Part shown: positions 35,977-42,914 of the stretch, in pieces | How the letters are laid out: every line of letters begins with the position of its first letter | How positions within the stretch are numbered: the first letter of the stretch is position 1 | From: CAJFUR01 sp904420575 | Lineage (GTDB): Bacteria > Actinomycetota > Coriobacteriia > Coriobacteriales > Eggerthellaceae | Length of the DNA stretch: 64,000 nucleotides | NCBI GenBank assembly: GCA_965119745.1 | Contig: OZ221973.1 | Coordinates: 3,100,001-3,164,000, forward strand | Direction of reading: 5' to 3' | Made by a program: the position numbers and the translations under genes | The notes under the pieces: generated by a model | The model's database searches: none | What the model was told of the DNA's origin: nothing | Seen by the model: the letters and a program-made list of their open reading frames with translations, nothing else

Positions 35977-36960
35977 ATGGATCCCAACAAGCGTCCCGAC
36001 GACATGGTTCGCATCACCACCCCCGAGCTGGCGCAGGCGTTCATCGACGAGCAGGTCGAGGCCATCCGCGCGCAGATCGGCGACAGACGGGTGCTTCTGG
36101 CCCTGTCCGGCGGCGTGGACTCGTCCGTGGTGGCGGCGCTGCTGATCAAGGCCATCGGCAAGCAGCTCATCTGCGTGCATGTGAACCACGGCCTCATGCG
36201 CAAGGGCGAAAGCGAGCAGGTGGTGGACGTGTTCCAGAACCAGATGGACGCGAACCTGGTGTACGTGGACGCGGTGGATCGCTTCCTCGCGCTGCTGGCC
36301 GGCGTGGCCGAGCCCGAGGCCAAGCGCAAGATCATCGGCGCCGAGTTCATCCGCGTGTTCGAGGAAGAGGCGCGCAAGGTCGGCGACGAGGTGAGCTTCC
36401 TCGCGCAGGGCACCATCTATCCCGACATCTTGGAGTCCGACGGCGTGAAGGCGCACCACAACGTGGGCGGCCTGCCGGACGACCTGCAGTTCGAGCTGTG
36501 CGAACCCGTGAAGCTGCTGTACAAGGACGAGGTGCGCGTCGTCGGGCGGGAGCTCGGGCTGCCCGAGTCCATGGTGGAGCGCCAGCCCTTCCCCGGCCCG
36601 GGACTCGGCGTGCGCTGCCTCGGCGCCATCACGCGCGACCGCTTGGAGGCGCTGCGCGAGGCCGACGCCATCCTGCGCGAGGAGTTCGCCGCGGCGGGCC
36701 TCGAGGGCAAGGTGTGGCAGTACTTCGTGAGCGTCCCCGACTTCCGCGCCACCGGCGTCCGCGACGGCGTCCGCGCCTTCGAGTGGCCCGCGATCATCCG
36801 CGCGGTGAACACCGTGGACGCCATGACCGCCGAGGTGCCGGAGCTCGAGTGGGCGCTGCTCAAGAAGATCACGGGGCGGATTTTGGCCGAGGTGCCGGGG
36901 ATTTGCAGGGTGGTGTACGACCTGACGCCCAAGCCGATTGGGACGATTGAGTGGGAATAA
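35977..36960 (+). CDS. guaA: GMP synthase, ATP-pyrophosphatase subunit (no glutaminase domain)
   Basis: A 327-residue protein that adenylates XMP and aminates it to GMP. The PP-loop is LALSGGVDSSVVAALL (about residues 42-57); later motifs include AQGTIYPDILES, HHNVGGLP and the C-terminal dimerisation domain ending PKPIGTIEWE, which holds the conserved XMP-binding tail. The N-terminal glutamine amidotransferase domain of bacterial GuaA (about 190 residues) is absent and no partner gene lies nearby, so a separate glutaminase elsewhere, or use of ammonia, is implied. The ATG at 35977 has GAGGAGG. The last 14 bases form the repeated att-like core. Confidence 0.9.
   Translation: MDPNKRPDDMVRITTPELAQAFIDEQVEAIRAQIGDRRVLLALSGGVDSSVVAALLIKAIGKQLICVHVNHGLMRKGESEQVVDVFQNQMDANLVYVDAVDRFLALLAGVAEPEAKRKIIGAEFIRVFEEEARKVGDEVSFLAQGTIYPDILESDGVKAHHNVGGLPDDLQFELCEPVKLLYKDEVRVVGRELGLPESMVERQPFPGPGLGVRCLGAITRDRLEALREADAILREEFAAAGLEGKVWQYFVSVPDFRATGVRDGVRAFEWPAIIRAVNTVDAMTAEVPELEWALLKKITGRILAEVPGICRVVYDLTPKPIGTIEWE
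36946..36960 (+). other. att-like direct repeat, copy 1 (guaA 3' end)
   Basis: ATTGAGTGGGAATAA covers the last codons and stop of guaA. The 14-base core ATTGAGTGGGAATA recurs at 38138 and 41070. The 3' end of guaA is a known integration site for mobile elements. Confidence 0.8.
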
Positions 36961-37141
36961 CGTCCGAGAAATATAGCGTATAACGGCCGTTCAGGAGGCG
37001 ATTTTTTTCGCGGTTTAGGAGAGCTCCCGGAATAGCAAGTGGATGAATGCAGGAAAATTGCATCCAGTTTTGCATCCGAGTACGACAATTTAAATAATTC
37101 AATATTTTAAAGACGCGATAATTAGATTTAGGAGATGACTC

Positions 37142-37471
37142 ATGGTTCCAATTTTTGATAAACACTCGAAATTGTGTGGTTGGCTAAAAGATAATGGAAA
37201 CATTTTTGACAAACACATGAGGTGGTCGGCATTCATACGCAACGGCAATGTGTTCGGCGCAAGAGGTACACATTGGCTTGGACAGTTTATAGAAGGCTCG
37301 TTTAACGACAGACGCGGTCATCCAGTTGCTTGGGCTAAAGGCTTCTCACCCAAGGGAACAGCTGTACCTCCGACTCCGCCGACTCCGCCTACGCCTCCGA
37401 CCCCTCCAACGAAACCTTCCCCGTCTTTCGGATGGTCTCAAATGTGTTGGGATGAATGGTTGAACCAATAG
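37142..37471 (+). CDS. Beta-flower-like repeat protein with PPT linker
   Basis: A 109-residue protein. Its first 65 residues are a run of short, similar beta-hairpin units (IFDKHSKLCGWLKD, GNIFDKHMRWSAFIRN, GNVFGARGTHWLGQF, SFNDRRGHPVAWAKG), the pattern of four-fold beta-flower domains. A PPT repeat linker (PPTPPTPPTPPTPPT) and a tail FGWSQMCWDEWL follow; a GWS...W..WL tail after a Pro/Thr linker is, from memory, a recurring design in this family. The function is unknown. The start has AGGAGATGACTC before it. It is carried on insert A and has non-native base composition. Confidence 0.6.
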   Translation: MVPIFDKHSKLCGWLKDNGNIFDKHMRWSAFIRNGNVFGARGTHWLGQFIEGSFNDRRGHPVAWAKGFSPKGTAVPPTPPTPPTPPTPPTKPSPSFGWSQMCWDEWLNQ

Positions 37472-37488
37472 AACGAAGACGAATCACG

Positions 37489-37617
37489 TATAATAACTCT
37501 ATCGGAGATAAAACCACAGTCCCCGTCAGGTAGTCGGGGCGTGGCGAGAAGTCACTAGTAACTTGCCTCCTTGGTTGTCTTTTCTCCGCATGTTTCTACA
37601 TAAAGGAGGAATTTCCA
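37489..37617 (+). promoter_or_regulatory. Structured yjdF leader, candidate yjdF riboswitch
   Basis: A -10 TATAAT (37489-37494) starts a leader of about 115 bases that folds into a hairpin CCAC...CCCCG-TCAGGTAGT-CGGGG...GTGG (37514-37544) and a second stem GGCGAG...CTTGCC (37543-37567), then a perfect SD AAAGGAGGAATTTCC. yjdF genes are known to be controlled by the yjdF RNA motif, a riboswitch that binds azaaromatic compounds. Assignment rests on position and structure; a covariance-model search would decide. Confidence 0.6.
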
Positions 37618-38043
37618 TGCGGAAGGTAAGCGTTTCTTCCACCTTGACCGTGTTTCACGACGGTCAATTTTGGGTTAGAGTAATCGAGCATTTTGAAGAC
37701 GGCAAGTTAGCCGTCAAGAAGATTGCATTTGGTGCAGAGCCTTCAAATGAAGAGATTCTACAGTTTGTGAACGACAAGTGGAGTCAACTGCATTTCTCAA
37801 AATCGATCATTGAAGCCGTGCTACCAAGGCGAGCGGCGAATCCCAAAAGACGTATGAGGGAAGCGTCCAAGGCTATGCAAAAAGCGAGCCATTTCCATCA
37901 AAGCTCAAGAGGCGATGTCGAGAGAGCGCGAAAAGATGAAAGAGGATGCCAGAGTGTGTCGAAGCAAAACGCGCCGTACGCAAAAAGAGTTGCAGTTTGA
38001 ACAGCGAACGGCCAAGCGCAAGCGGAAGCATAAGGGCAAATAA
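37618..38043 (+). pseudogene. yjdF: YjdF-family protein gene with a frameshift
   Basis: The first 87 or so residues match YjdF of Bacillus well: STLTVFHDGQFWVRVIEHFE, FGAEPSNEEILQFVN and NPKRRMREASKAMQK. After a run of five A (37879-37883) the original frame degenerates and stops at 38000. Skipping one A restores a continuous family-like C-terminus (AISIKAQEAMSREREKM, then RTQKELQF and KRKRKHKGK) to the stop at 38041. So the gene is either broken by one extra A, miscalled at the homopolymer, or uses slippage. YjdF's biochemical role is unknown. Confidence 0.85.
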
Positions 38044-38137
38044 AATCGACTCATACTGGAGAAAGAATGCATCCGAATTGCATCCGGGGGGAGGTATTAT
38101 TTAGCCCCTGAACTGGAAACTCTTGCTCGATTTTGTT

Positions 38138-38152
38138 ATTGAGTGGGAATAA
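38138..38152 (+). other. att-like direct repeat, copy 2
   Basis: ATTGAGTGGGAATAA, identical to the end of guaA, in a sequence otherwise unrelated to guaA upstream of it. A terminator follows at 38181, as might be expected downstream of an original guaA. Confidence 0.8.
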
Positions 38153-38180
38153 GCCTGGCGCGATAACGTATCAATCTGAG

Positions 38181-38218
38181 GAGGTGCTTCGAAATATATC
38201 GAGGCATCTCCTTTTTAT
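38181..38218 (+). terminator. Rho-independent terminator after att copy 2
   Basis: GAGGTGCTTCGA pairs with TCGAGGCATCTC (12 bp with two G-U pairs) around the loop AATATA and is followed by CTTTTTAT. It could be the original guaA terminator displaced by insert A, and it also closes the yjdF unit. Confidence 0.8.
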
Positions 38219-38256
38219 AGCAGTCGCAGGGGCGCCGCAGCAGAACGTTGAGGCTC

Positions 38257-39024
38257 CTAGCCCGGAAGCCTCACGCCCGGGTGGACGTACTGGCCGTGGT
38301 CTTGCGTCTGGCCGTTGTATTGGATGGCGAAGGCGGGGCAGCGGTGCAGGCAGCCGAGGCAGACGGCGCAGCGGTCCCTCACCCACGCCGGACGGCCCCC
38401 TTGCAGCTCGATGGCGCGGGTCGGGCATTGGCGCTCGCACAGGCCGCAGGACGTGCAGGCGTCGCCGACCGAAAAGCGGGCCGTGTCGCTTGCGGTCTTG
38501 TAGTACTTCTCGTACATGCCCTTTGCCAGCTTCCACGGGACCATGGATTTCAGCCGATGCCCGCGAACGCGGCCGGCAACGGCCTCGGCGATCTCTCCGA
38601 TCTGCCCGTCGGCCTTGGCGTTCATGGCGGCGACTTCCTCCGCGCTCGACAGGTCGAAGACGGGCGTCCACGTGTCGGGCATCTTCACGCCGAAGGTCGC
38701 GTCGAACGACAGCCCCTTGGGCTCCAGCAGGGACGAGGCGAAGGACGACATGCCGCCGCAGCCCGTGCCGAACGTGCCGACCAGGAAGACATAGGGCGAT
38801 GCGCCTTCGACGCTCAGCCTCTCGAGGAACTCGACGACGACCGACGGGAGGCCGCCGAAGTAGGTGGGCACGACGAAGCCAAGGCCCTCGCCGTCCTCCA
38901 GGACGCACGAGCACGTGCCGTTCCACAAGCATTCCGTGATGGAGGCCAGCCTGTCGCCGGTGGCTTCCGCGATCCTCTCGGCAACGTGCTGGTCGTTTCC
39001 CGTGGCGGTGAAGTAGTAGATCAT
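38257..39024 (-). CDS. EFR1-family flavodoxin-ferredoxin fusion protein
   Basis: A 255-residue redox protein. The N-terminal flavodoxin-like domain opens with MIYYFTATGNDQHVAERI (an FMN-phosphate loop of the TGN type) and has VPTYFGGLP. The C-terminal part carries two [4Fe-4S] sets, CTSCGLCERQCP and CAVCLGCLHRCP. EFR1 proteins are cytoplasmic electron carriers of unknown partner, common in anaerobes. A TetR gene is divergent, and paired palindromes at the promoter suggest control by it. SD GAGGAAAAG before ATG 39024. Confidence 0.85.
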   Translation of the reverse strand: MIYYFTATGNDQHVAERIAEATGDRLASITECLWNGTCSCVLEDGEGLGFVVPTYFGGLPSVVVEFLERLSVEGASPYVFLVGTFGTGCGGMSSFASSLLEPKGLSFDATFGVKMPDTWTPVFDLSSAEEVAAMNAKADGQIGEIAEAVAGRVRGHRLKSMVPWKLAKGMYEKYYKTASDTARFSVGDACTSCGLCERQCPTRAIELQGGRPAWVRDRCAVCLGCLHRCPAFAIQYNGQTQDHGQYVHPGVRLPG

Positions 39025-39080
39025 GCGCGCTCTTTTCCTCGCGAAACAGAGGGCGAGACGCGTCCTCGCCCTCTGTTAAT

Positions 39081-39130
39081 TGGACAGTTGTCAAGGTATA
39101 GTATCGACATGACTTTGACGGTTGTCAATG
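39081..39130 (-). promoter_or_regulatory. EFR1 gene promoter with two operator-like half-palindromes
   Basis: On the minus strand, TTGACA (39128-39123), a 17-base spacer and GATACT. Two similar elements, GGACAGTTGTCAA (from 39082) and TGACGGTTGTCAA (from 39116), overlap the -35 and the transcript start. They are likely sites for the TetR protein encoded divergently. Confidence 0.6.
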
Positions 39131-39190
39131 ATATTCTTATCGCAGGGATTGTGAGGCTCTCCCCTGCTGTCGTCCGACGCGGAGCGTCCC

Positions 39191-39383
39191 GTGCAGGTTA
39201 TCATCCCTAGCGGAGCGTCCCGTGCAGGTTGTCATCCCGAGCGGAGCGCCGCAGGCAGGTTGTCATCCCGAGCGGAGCGCCGCAGGCGCGGAGCCGAGGG
39301 ATCCCGTGCGGCGACAGCAGGGTGACGTCCGGCTGCCGCCGCACGGGATCCCTCGACTCGCTCCGCTCGCTCGGGATGACAAA
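39191..39383. repeat. Tandem 31-bp repeats leading into a large palindromic repeat
   Basis: CAGGTT(G/A)TCATCCC(G/T)AGCGG begins at 39194, 39225 and 39256, an exact 31-bp period. The last copy runs into a long inverted repeat: a perfect 18-bp inner stem at 39296-39313 / 39337-39354 (GAGGGATCCCGTGCGGCG) and outer arms TTGTCATCCCGAGCG / CGCTCGGGATGACAA. It resembles dispersed REP-like palindromes of high-GC bacteria. Confidence 0.8.
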
Positions 39384-39541
39384 GGGGGGCGCCGCTCGGC
39401 CGGGATGTCGGCACGGCCGGCTTGCGGAGTCCGGTCGGGATGTCGGCGCGACAGGCCTGCGACTTGCATTCAGAATGGTGGAGCCGAGGGTTTGCGTCAA
39501 AGGGACAGTCAGGTCGAGCGTTTAACATGAAGGAGCACCCG
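39384..39541. other. Intergenic DNA before the TetR gene
   Basis: Together with the promoter and repeat array to its left, this fills the 517-bp gap between the EFR1 and TetR genes. No gene was seen; the TetR promoter was not located. Confidence 0.4.
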
Positions 39542-40075
39542 ATGTATCGCGGGAACAACAAGGTTGCGATGGCCTCGCAGCAGCGCATTCGCAAGGCGCT
39601 TTTGGCGCTTTTGGAGCGCGAGGACTTCGACTCCATCAGCACGAGCGCGCTCTGCAGAGAGGCGGCCGTGTCGCGCCAGACGTTCTACAACCTCTACTCG
39701 TCGAAGGAGGACGTCGTCGTCGACCTGCTCGGCTACTACCGCTACGACCCCTCCGTCTGCGAGAAGTACGGAAACGGGTGCGCCGACCTGCACGTGTTCC
39801 TTTCCGCGTTCGCGGACTACCTCGTGACGAACGCGGGGCTGCTCCGGCTCCTTTTGCGCAACGGCGTCTTCCACCTTCTCTACGACAGCTTCCACACGTC
39901 CATCGACGACTGGCGAAACGCGCAAGCGGGCGCCGAAAAATGCCCGGCGTACCGCGCCAGCTTCGTCGCGGCAGGGCTGACGGGCATCGCGCGCGCATAT
40001 GTCGAAGAGGGCTGCGTCGCGAACAGGGAGGAACTGGAGCAGACCATACGCGGCCTCTTCGGGAGCTGCGCCTAG
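39542..40075 (+). CDS. TetR/AcrR-family regulator
   Basis: A 177-residue repressor with an N-terminal helix-turn-helix, ISTSALCREAAVSRQTFYNLYSSKEDVV (cited in two parts: ISTSALCREAAVSRQ, then TFYNLYSSKEDVV), and a helical ligand domain. The TFYNLYSSK recognition helix is the TetR hallmark. The ATG at 39542 is chosen because AAGGAG lies seven bases upstream; an ATG five codons earlier has no such site. It is divergent from the EFR1 ferredoxin gene and is its probable regulator. Confidence 0.85.
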   Translation: MYRGNNKVAMASQQRIRKALLALLEREDFDSISTSALCREAAVSRQTFYNLYSSKEDVVVDLLGYYRYDPSVCEKYGNGCADLHVFLSAFADYLVTNAGLLRLLLRNGVFHLLYDSFHTSIDDWRNAQAGAEKCPAYRASFVAAGLTGIARAYVEEGCVANREELEQTIRGLFGSCA

Positions 40076-40176
40076 GTCGGCCTCGCAGCGCCGCTTCCTG
40101 CGGGACTCTTCCCTGCTTTTACCAACGAATGTGATAAAATATCGATAGAATTAAGATAATCCGAAAGGAGGACTCA

Positions 40177-40452
40177 GTGAACATCAGACCGGTATCCGAT
40201 TTGCGCAACCATTACAGCGATGTCGAGCGTGCCGTCATGGAGAACGGCCCGGTTTTTCTCACGAAGAACGGGTACGGCTCGCTTGTCGTTATGAGCATCG
40301 ACCAATTCGAGCACATAAACGGCACGGTGGAAACGATGTTGGACGCAGCGGACAGGCAGGCTGCGACCACGAACCTCCGCTACACTCACGACGAGGTGTT
40401 CGGCTCGATCAGGGAGGGGCTGCGCAATGACGCCCGGGCATCCGCACTATGA
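40177..40452 (+). CDS. Phd/YefM-family antitoxin
   Basis: A 91-residue antitoxin. The N-terminal DNA-binding fold has NIRPVSDLRNHYSDV and GPVFLTKNGYGSLVVMSI, the Phd/YefM consensus, and the acidic C-terminal tail should wrap the toxin. It starts at GTG 40177 after AAAGGAGG. The gene overlaps the toxin gene by 26 bases. AT-rich sequence upstream (TAAAAT near 40134) is the likely self-repressed promoter. Confidence 0.88.
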   Translation: MNIRPVSDLRNHYSDVERAVMENGPVFLTKNGYGSLVVMSIDQFEHINGTVETMLDAADRQAATTNLRYTHDEVFGSIREGLRNDARASAL

Positions 40453-40750
40453 GCTCAGGTATCTTCCCCTGTTCTGGGACGACCTGAATTCGGCCGTCTC
40501 CTATATCGCAGACGTGCTCGATGCCCCTCAAGCCGCCGAACGGCTGCTCGACTCAACCGAAGCGGCCATTTTAGACCACCTCGAGAACCCGACTGCGGCT
40601 GCGAAGTACAAAACTAGCCGCGAAAGGCCCCTCCCCTATTATTGGTTCGCAGTAGGAAGCTACATGGTCTTCTACGTAGTGTTCGACGAGGTCATGGAAG
40701 TGAGGCGCTTCGTATACGGCGCCCGCGACCTCACCCGCATGCTGCCCTAG
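40427..40750 (+). CDS. RelE/ParE-family toxin
   Basis: A 107-residue toxin of the RelE/ParE fold, with LRYLPLFWDDLNSAVSYIAD in helix 1, then RERPLPYYWFAVGSYMVFYV and VEVRRFVYGARDL-type strands near the C-terminus. RelE members cleave mRNA on the ribosome and ParE members act on gyrase; the sequence alone does not separate them here. It is translationally coupled to the Phd/YefM-type antitoxin before it. Its position on insert B suggests a stabilising role. Confidence 0.85.
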   Translation: MTPGHPHYELRYLPLFWDDLNSAVSYIADVLDAPQAAERLLDSTEAAILDHLENPTAAAKYKTSRERPLPYYWFAVGSYMVFYVVFDEVMEVRRFVYGARDLTRMLP

Positions 40751-40805
40751 ATTCGCGCCGTCAAACGCCGATGAGCTATCCGCACGATCGAGGAGGAAGC
40801 GTAAG

Positions 40806-41084
40806 ATGAGCGTCGCGGCGGGCCTCGAAGGCGAGGTGTGGCAGTACTTCGTGACCGTGCCCGACTTCCGCGCCACCGGCGTCCGCGACGGCGTGCGAGC
40901 CTTCGAGTGGCCCGCGATCATCCGCGCCGTGAACACCGTGGACGCCATGACCGCCGAAGTCCCCGAGTTGGATTGGGCCCTGCTGAAGAAGATCACCGCC
41001 CGCATTTTGGCCGAGGTGCCGGGGATTTGCCGCGTGTGCTACGACCTGACGCCGAAGCCTATCGGGACTATTGAGTGGGAATAG
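40806..41084 (+). pseudogene. Second, partial copy of the guaA 3' end
   Basis: 92 codons, of which about 88 (from GLEGEVWQYFV to TIEWE) match the C-terminus of guaA at 36690-36960, with scattered, mostly silent differences. It covers only the dimerisation domain and cannot be a GMP synthase. Unusually for a remnant it has a good ribosome site (GAGGAGGAAGCG) and an ATG, so a short peptide could be made. Such partial copies form when an element integrates into a gene and brings its own replacement 3' end; the divergence shows the two ends have different histories. Confidence 0.85.
41070..41083 (+). other. att-like direct repeat, copy 3
   Basis: ATTGAGTGGGAATA at the end of the guaA fragment, followed by G (stop TAG) instead of A as in copies 1 and 2. 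It marks the right end of insert B. Confidence 0.75.
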
Positions 41085-41208
41085 CCAATAGAATGTTTGT
41101 CCGTATTTCTCATGCAGTTCTGTGCGGTTTCGGCTGCGGCAGGTGCGACGTTTCGGAACCGCCACACCTGCAAGCCGTTCGATTCCGCAATCGGAGAGAA
41201 ACCCGGAA

Positions 41209-41242
41209 GGCTCCTCGACAATCTCGGGGAGCCATCTCTTTT
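41209..41242 (+). terminator. Rho-independent terminator after the guaA fragment
   Basis: GGCTCCTCGA pairs with TCGGGGAGCC (10 bp, one G-U) around CAATC and is followed by ATCTCTTTT. It lies 125 bp after att copy 3, between the guaA fragment and the convergent ECF operon. Confidence 0.7.
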
Positions 41243-41327
41243 CCACAGATAGGCGCATGACAAAGCGCCGCCCCATGGCAAACGGGCGTGCACTGAACGC
41301 ACCTGAACGGCACCGACGTTCCATCCG

Positions 41328-42914
41328 TCATGAGAAATGCTCCTCGAGCCGGCGCGATACTTCCATGTCCGAAAGGAGCCCCGACCAGGAAACGCGACCG
41401 TTCTCGAGGAACAGCGCCTCGTCGCAGCAGCACGCGACCAGCTCGGGATCGTGGGTGATTACGAGGCAGGTTACGCCCTGATTCGAGAGTTCCCTGAGAT
41501 TCCTTGCAGTGTCGAGCATGTGCGCCCGGTCAAGGCCGCTCGTCGGCTCATCAAACACGCACACACGCCTTCCGCTCGCCACGGCGCTCGCTATCGCGAC
41601 ACGCTGCTTCTGCCCGCCGGAAAGCGCCATGGGATGCGATTCTGCAAGGTCGGAGAGGTCGAGCCCCGACAACACCTGGTCGATCGCCTCTTTGCTGGCT
41701 TCGTGCCCGCCGCCCCGCAGAGACAGCGAAACCTCTTCCGCTACGCTTTCCGTGAAGAGCTGGTGGTTGACGTCCTGCATGACCATGTAGCACAGCCGCT
41801 TTCGCTGTGAGGGGCTTGCGGCGGCGCCGTCTATCAGTATGTCGTCGTCGCAGCGTTTCTCTAGGCCGCAAAGGCAGCGGGCGAACGTCGATTTGCCTGC
41901 ACCGTTGTCTCCAACCACCCCGACGATGGAGCCTGCGCGAAGCTCGACCCCTTCAACGTCGACGCCCCTGGCCTTCAGAGAGGATGCAAGCCCGTCGCGG
42001 CCGGCACCGCCAATTGAATCGAGGGGGCCGCCGTCCGACTTGTGCGCGAACCGCATCTTGCGTATCTCGATGCCGGAAATGCCGACCGCATCGTCGGGCT
42101 CTCCGGAATCAGGCGTCTGGGATTGGCGGCAGAAGCGAACCGGCAAGACCGACCGAAGCCCGAACCGGTGGAGTTCCCCGTCCGACATGGACGCGACCTG
42201 CTCGGACGTGCGGTCCCATGCGACGCGTCCGGACTCGAGCAGCACGAATCGGTCCGCGACGTCCACGAGGTAGCCAAGACGATGCTCTGCCACGATCACG
42301 GTTCGGCCCTCGGCCTTCCACTCTGCAATGATGTTGGACAGCATGCGTATCGCCCCCATGTCTAGGTTCGAGGCAGGCTCATCGAGAACCATGACACCGG
42401 GGCAGTGCGCCGAGGCGCTCGCACATGCTATCTTCTGCCTTTCGCCACCGGACAATCGGAAAAGGCTTCGATTCAGCAGGGGCTGGAGACCGAACCGCTC
42501 CACAGCATCTTCGAGGGCGGAGTCGATACGACGCACGTCCCATCCCATGTTCTCGCAGGCGAATGCCAATTCGCTTGTCGTATCGACGTTGAAGAACTGG
42601 CTCCTGGGATTCTGGAAAACGCTGCCGACGCACGCCGCCGTCTCGGTTATCGGGACGACGCTCGGGTCGATGCCGCCGACGGAGACCTCGCCCCACAGGT
42701 CGCCCTCGCAAAAATGGGGGATGAGACCGTTCACGAGCCTGGTCACCGTGGTCTTGCCGCATCCGGAACGGCCGCAGAGCACGACCACCTGCCCTGCCGG
42801 AACGTCGATGCACACGTCATCGAGGGCAAGCCGGCCGTCTTCCGCTCCCTTGTGCCGGAAGGAAACATGCCTGATGCTGACCGGGACGCCTGCCGCTGTA
42901 AGATTCGGGGCCAT
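41328..42914 (-). CDS. Cassette 1 ECF transporter duplicated ATPase (EcfA-EcfA')
   Basis: A 528-residue protein with two complete ATPase domains. Domain 1 has Walker A GRSGCGKTT, signature LSGGERQK and Walker B VMVLDEPASNLD. Domain 2 has GDNGAGKST, LSGGQKQRV and VCVFDEPTSGLD. It powers the ECF module with the EcfT and S component encoded just upstream. The start at 42914 overlaps the EcfT stop by one base (TGATG). It is the last gene of a seven-gene minus-strand set led by TetR. The sequence gives no substrate. Confidence 0.92.
   Translation of the reverse strand: MAPNLTAAGVPVSIRHVSFRHKGAEDGRLALDDVCIDVPAGQVVVLCGRSGCGKTTVTRLVNGLIPHFCEGDLWGEVSVGGIDPSVVPITETAACVGSVFQNPRSQFFNVDTTSELAFACENMGWDVRRIDSALEDAVERFGLQPLLNRSLFRLSGGERQKIACASASAHCPGVMVLDEPASNLDMGAIRMLSNIIAEWKAEGRTVIVAEHRLGYLVDVADRFVLLESGRVAWDRTSEQVASMSDGELHRFGLRSVLPVRFCRQSQTPDSGEPDDAVGISGIEIRKMRFAHKSDGGPLDSIGGAGRDGLASSLKARGVDVEGVELRAGSIVGVVGDNGAGKSTFARCLCGLEKRCDDDILIDGAAASPSQRKRLCYMVMQDVNHQLFTESVAEEVSLSLRGGGHEASKEAIDQVLSGLDLSDLAESHPMALSGGQKQRVAIASAVASGRRVCVFDEPTSGLDRAHMLDTARNLRELSNQGVTCLVITHDPELVACCCDEALFLENGRVSWSGLLSDMEVSRRLEEHFS

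Larger units (their letters stand above)
36961..38152. mobile_element. Insert A: AT-rich mini-island at guaA
   Basis: 1.19 kb, visibly richer in A/T than the surroundings, bounded by two exact copies of ATTGAGTGGGAATAA. It holds a beta-flower-like gene and a yjdF gene with its leader, but no integrase. Paired TTGCATCC/TGCATCC motifs lie near both ends (37058 and 37070; 38068 and 38078), possibly recombinase or accessory-protein sites. It looks like a non-autonomous or decayed element mobilised in trans. Confidence 0.65.
38153..41083. mobile_element. Insert B: second segment bounded by att-like repeats
   Basis: 2.93 kb between att-like copies 2 and 3. It contains an EFR1 ferredoxin gene, a palindromic repeat array, a TetR regulator, a Phd/RelE-type toxin-antitoxin pair and, at its right end, a diverged copy of the guaA 3' end. 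No recombinase gene is present. Toxin-antitoxin pairs are common on such islands. The content is closer to the host in base composition than insert A. Confidence 0.55.

Noticed and set aside
39191..39290. Regular 31-bp repeats as a CRISPR array
   Set aside because: Repeats are directly adjacent with no unique spacers, and no cas genes are present.
36961..41083. A complete integrative element with recombinase
   Set aside because: All frames between the att-like repeats were read; none resembles a tyrosine or serine recombinase or transposase.
41121..41195. Possible tRNA (GTTCGATTCC resembles a T-arm)
   Set aside because: No acceptor stem, D-arm or anticodon arm can be fitted around it.
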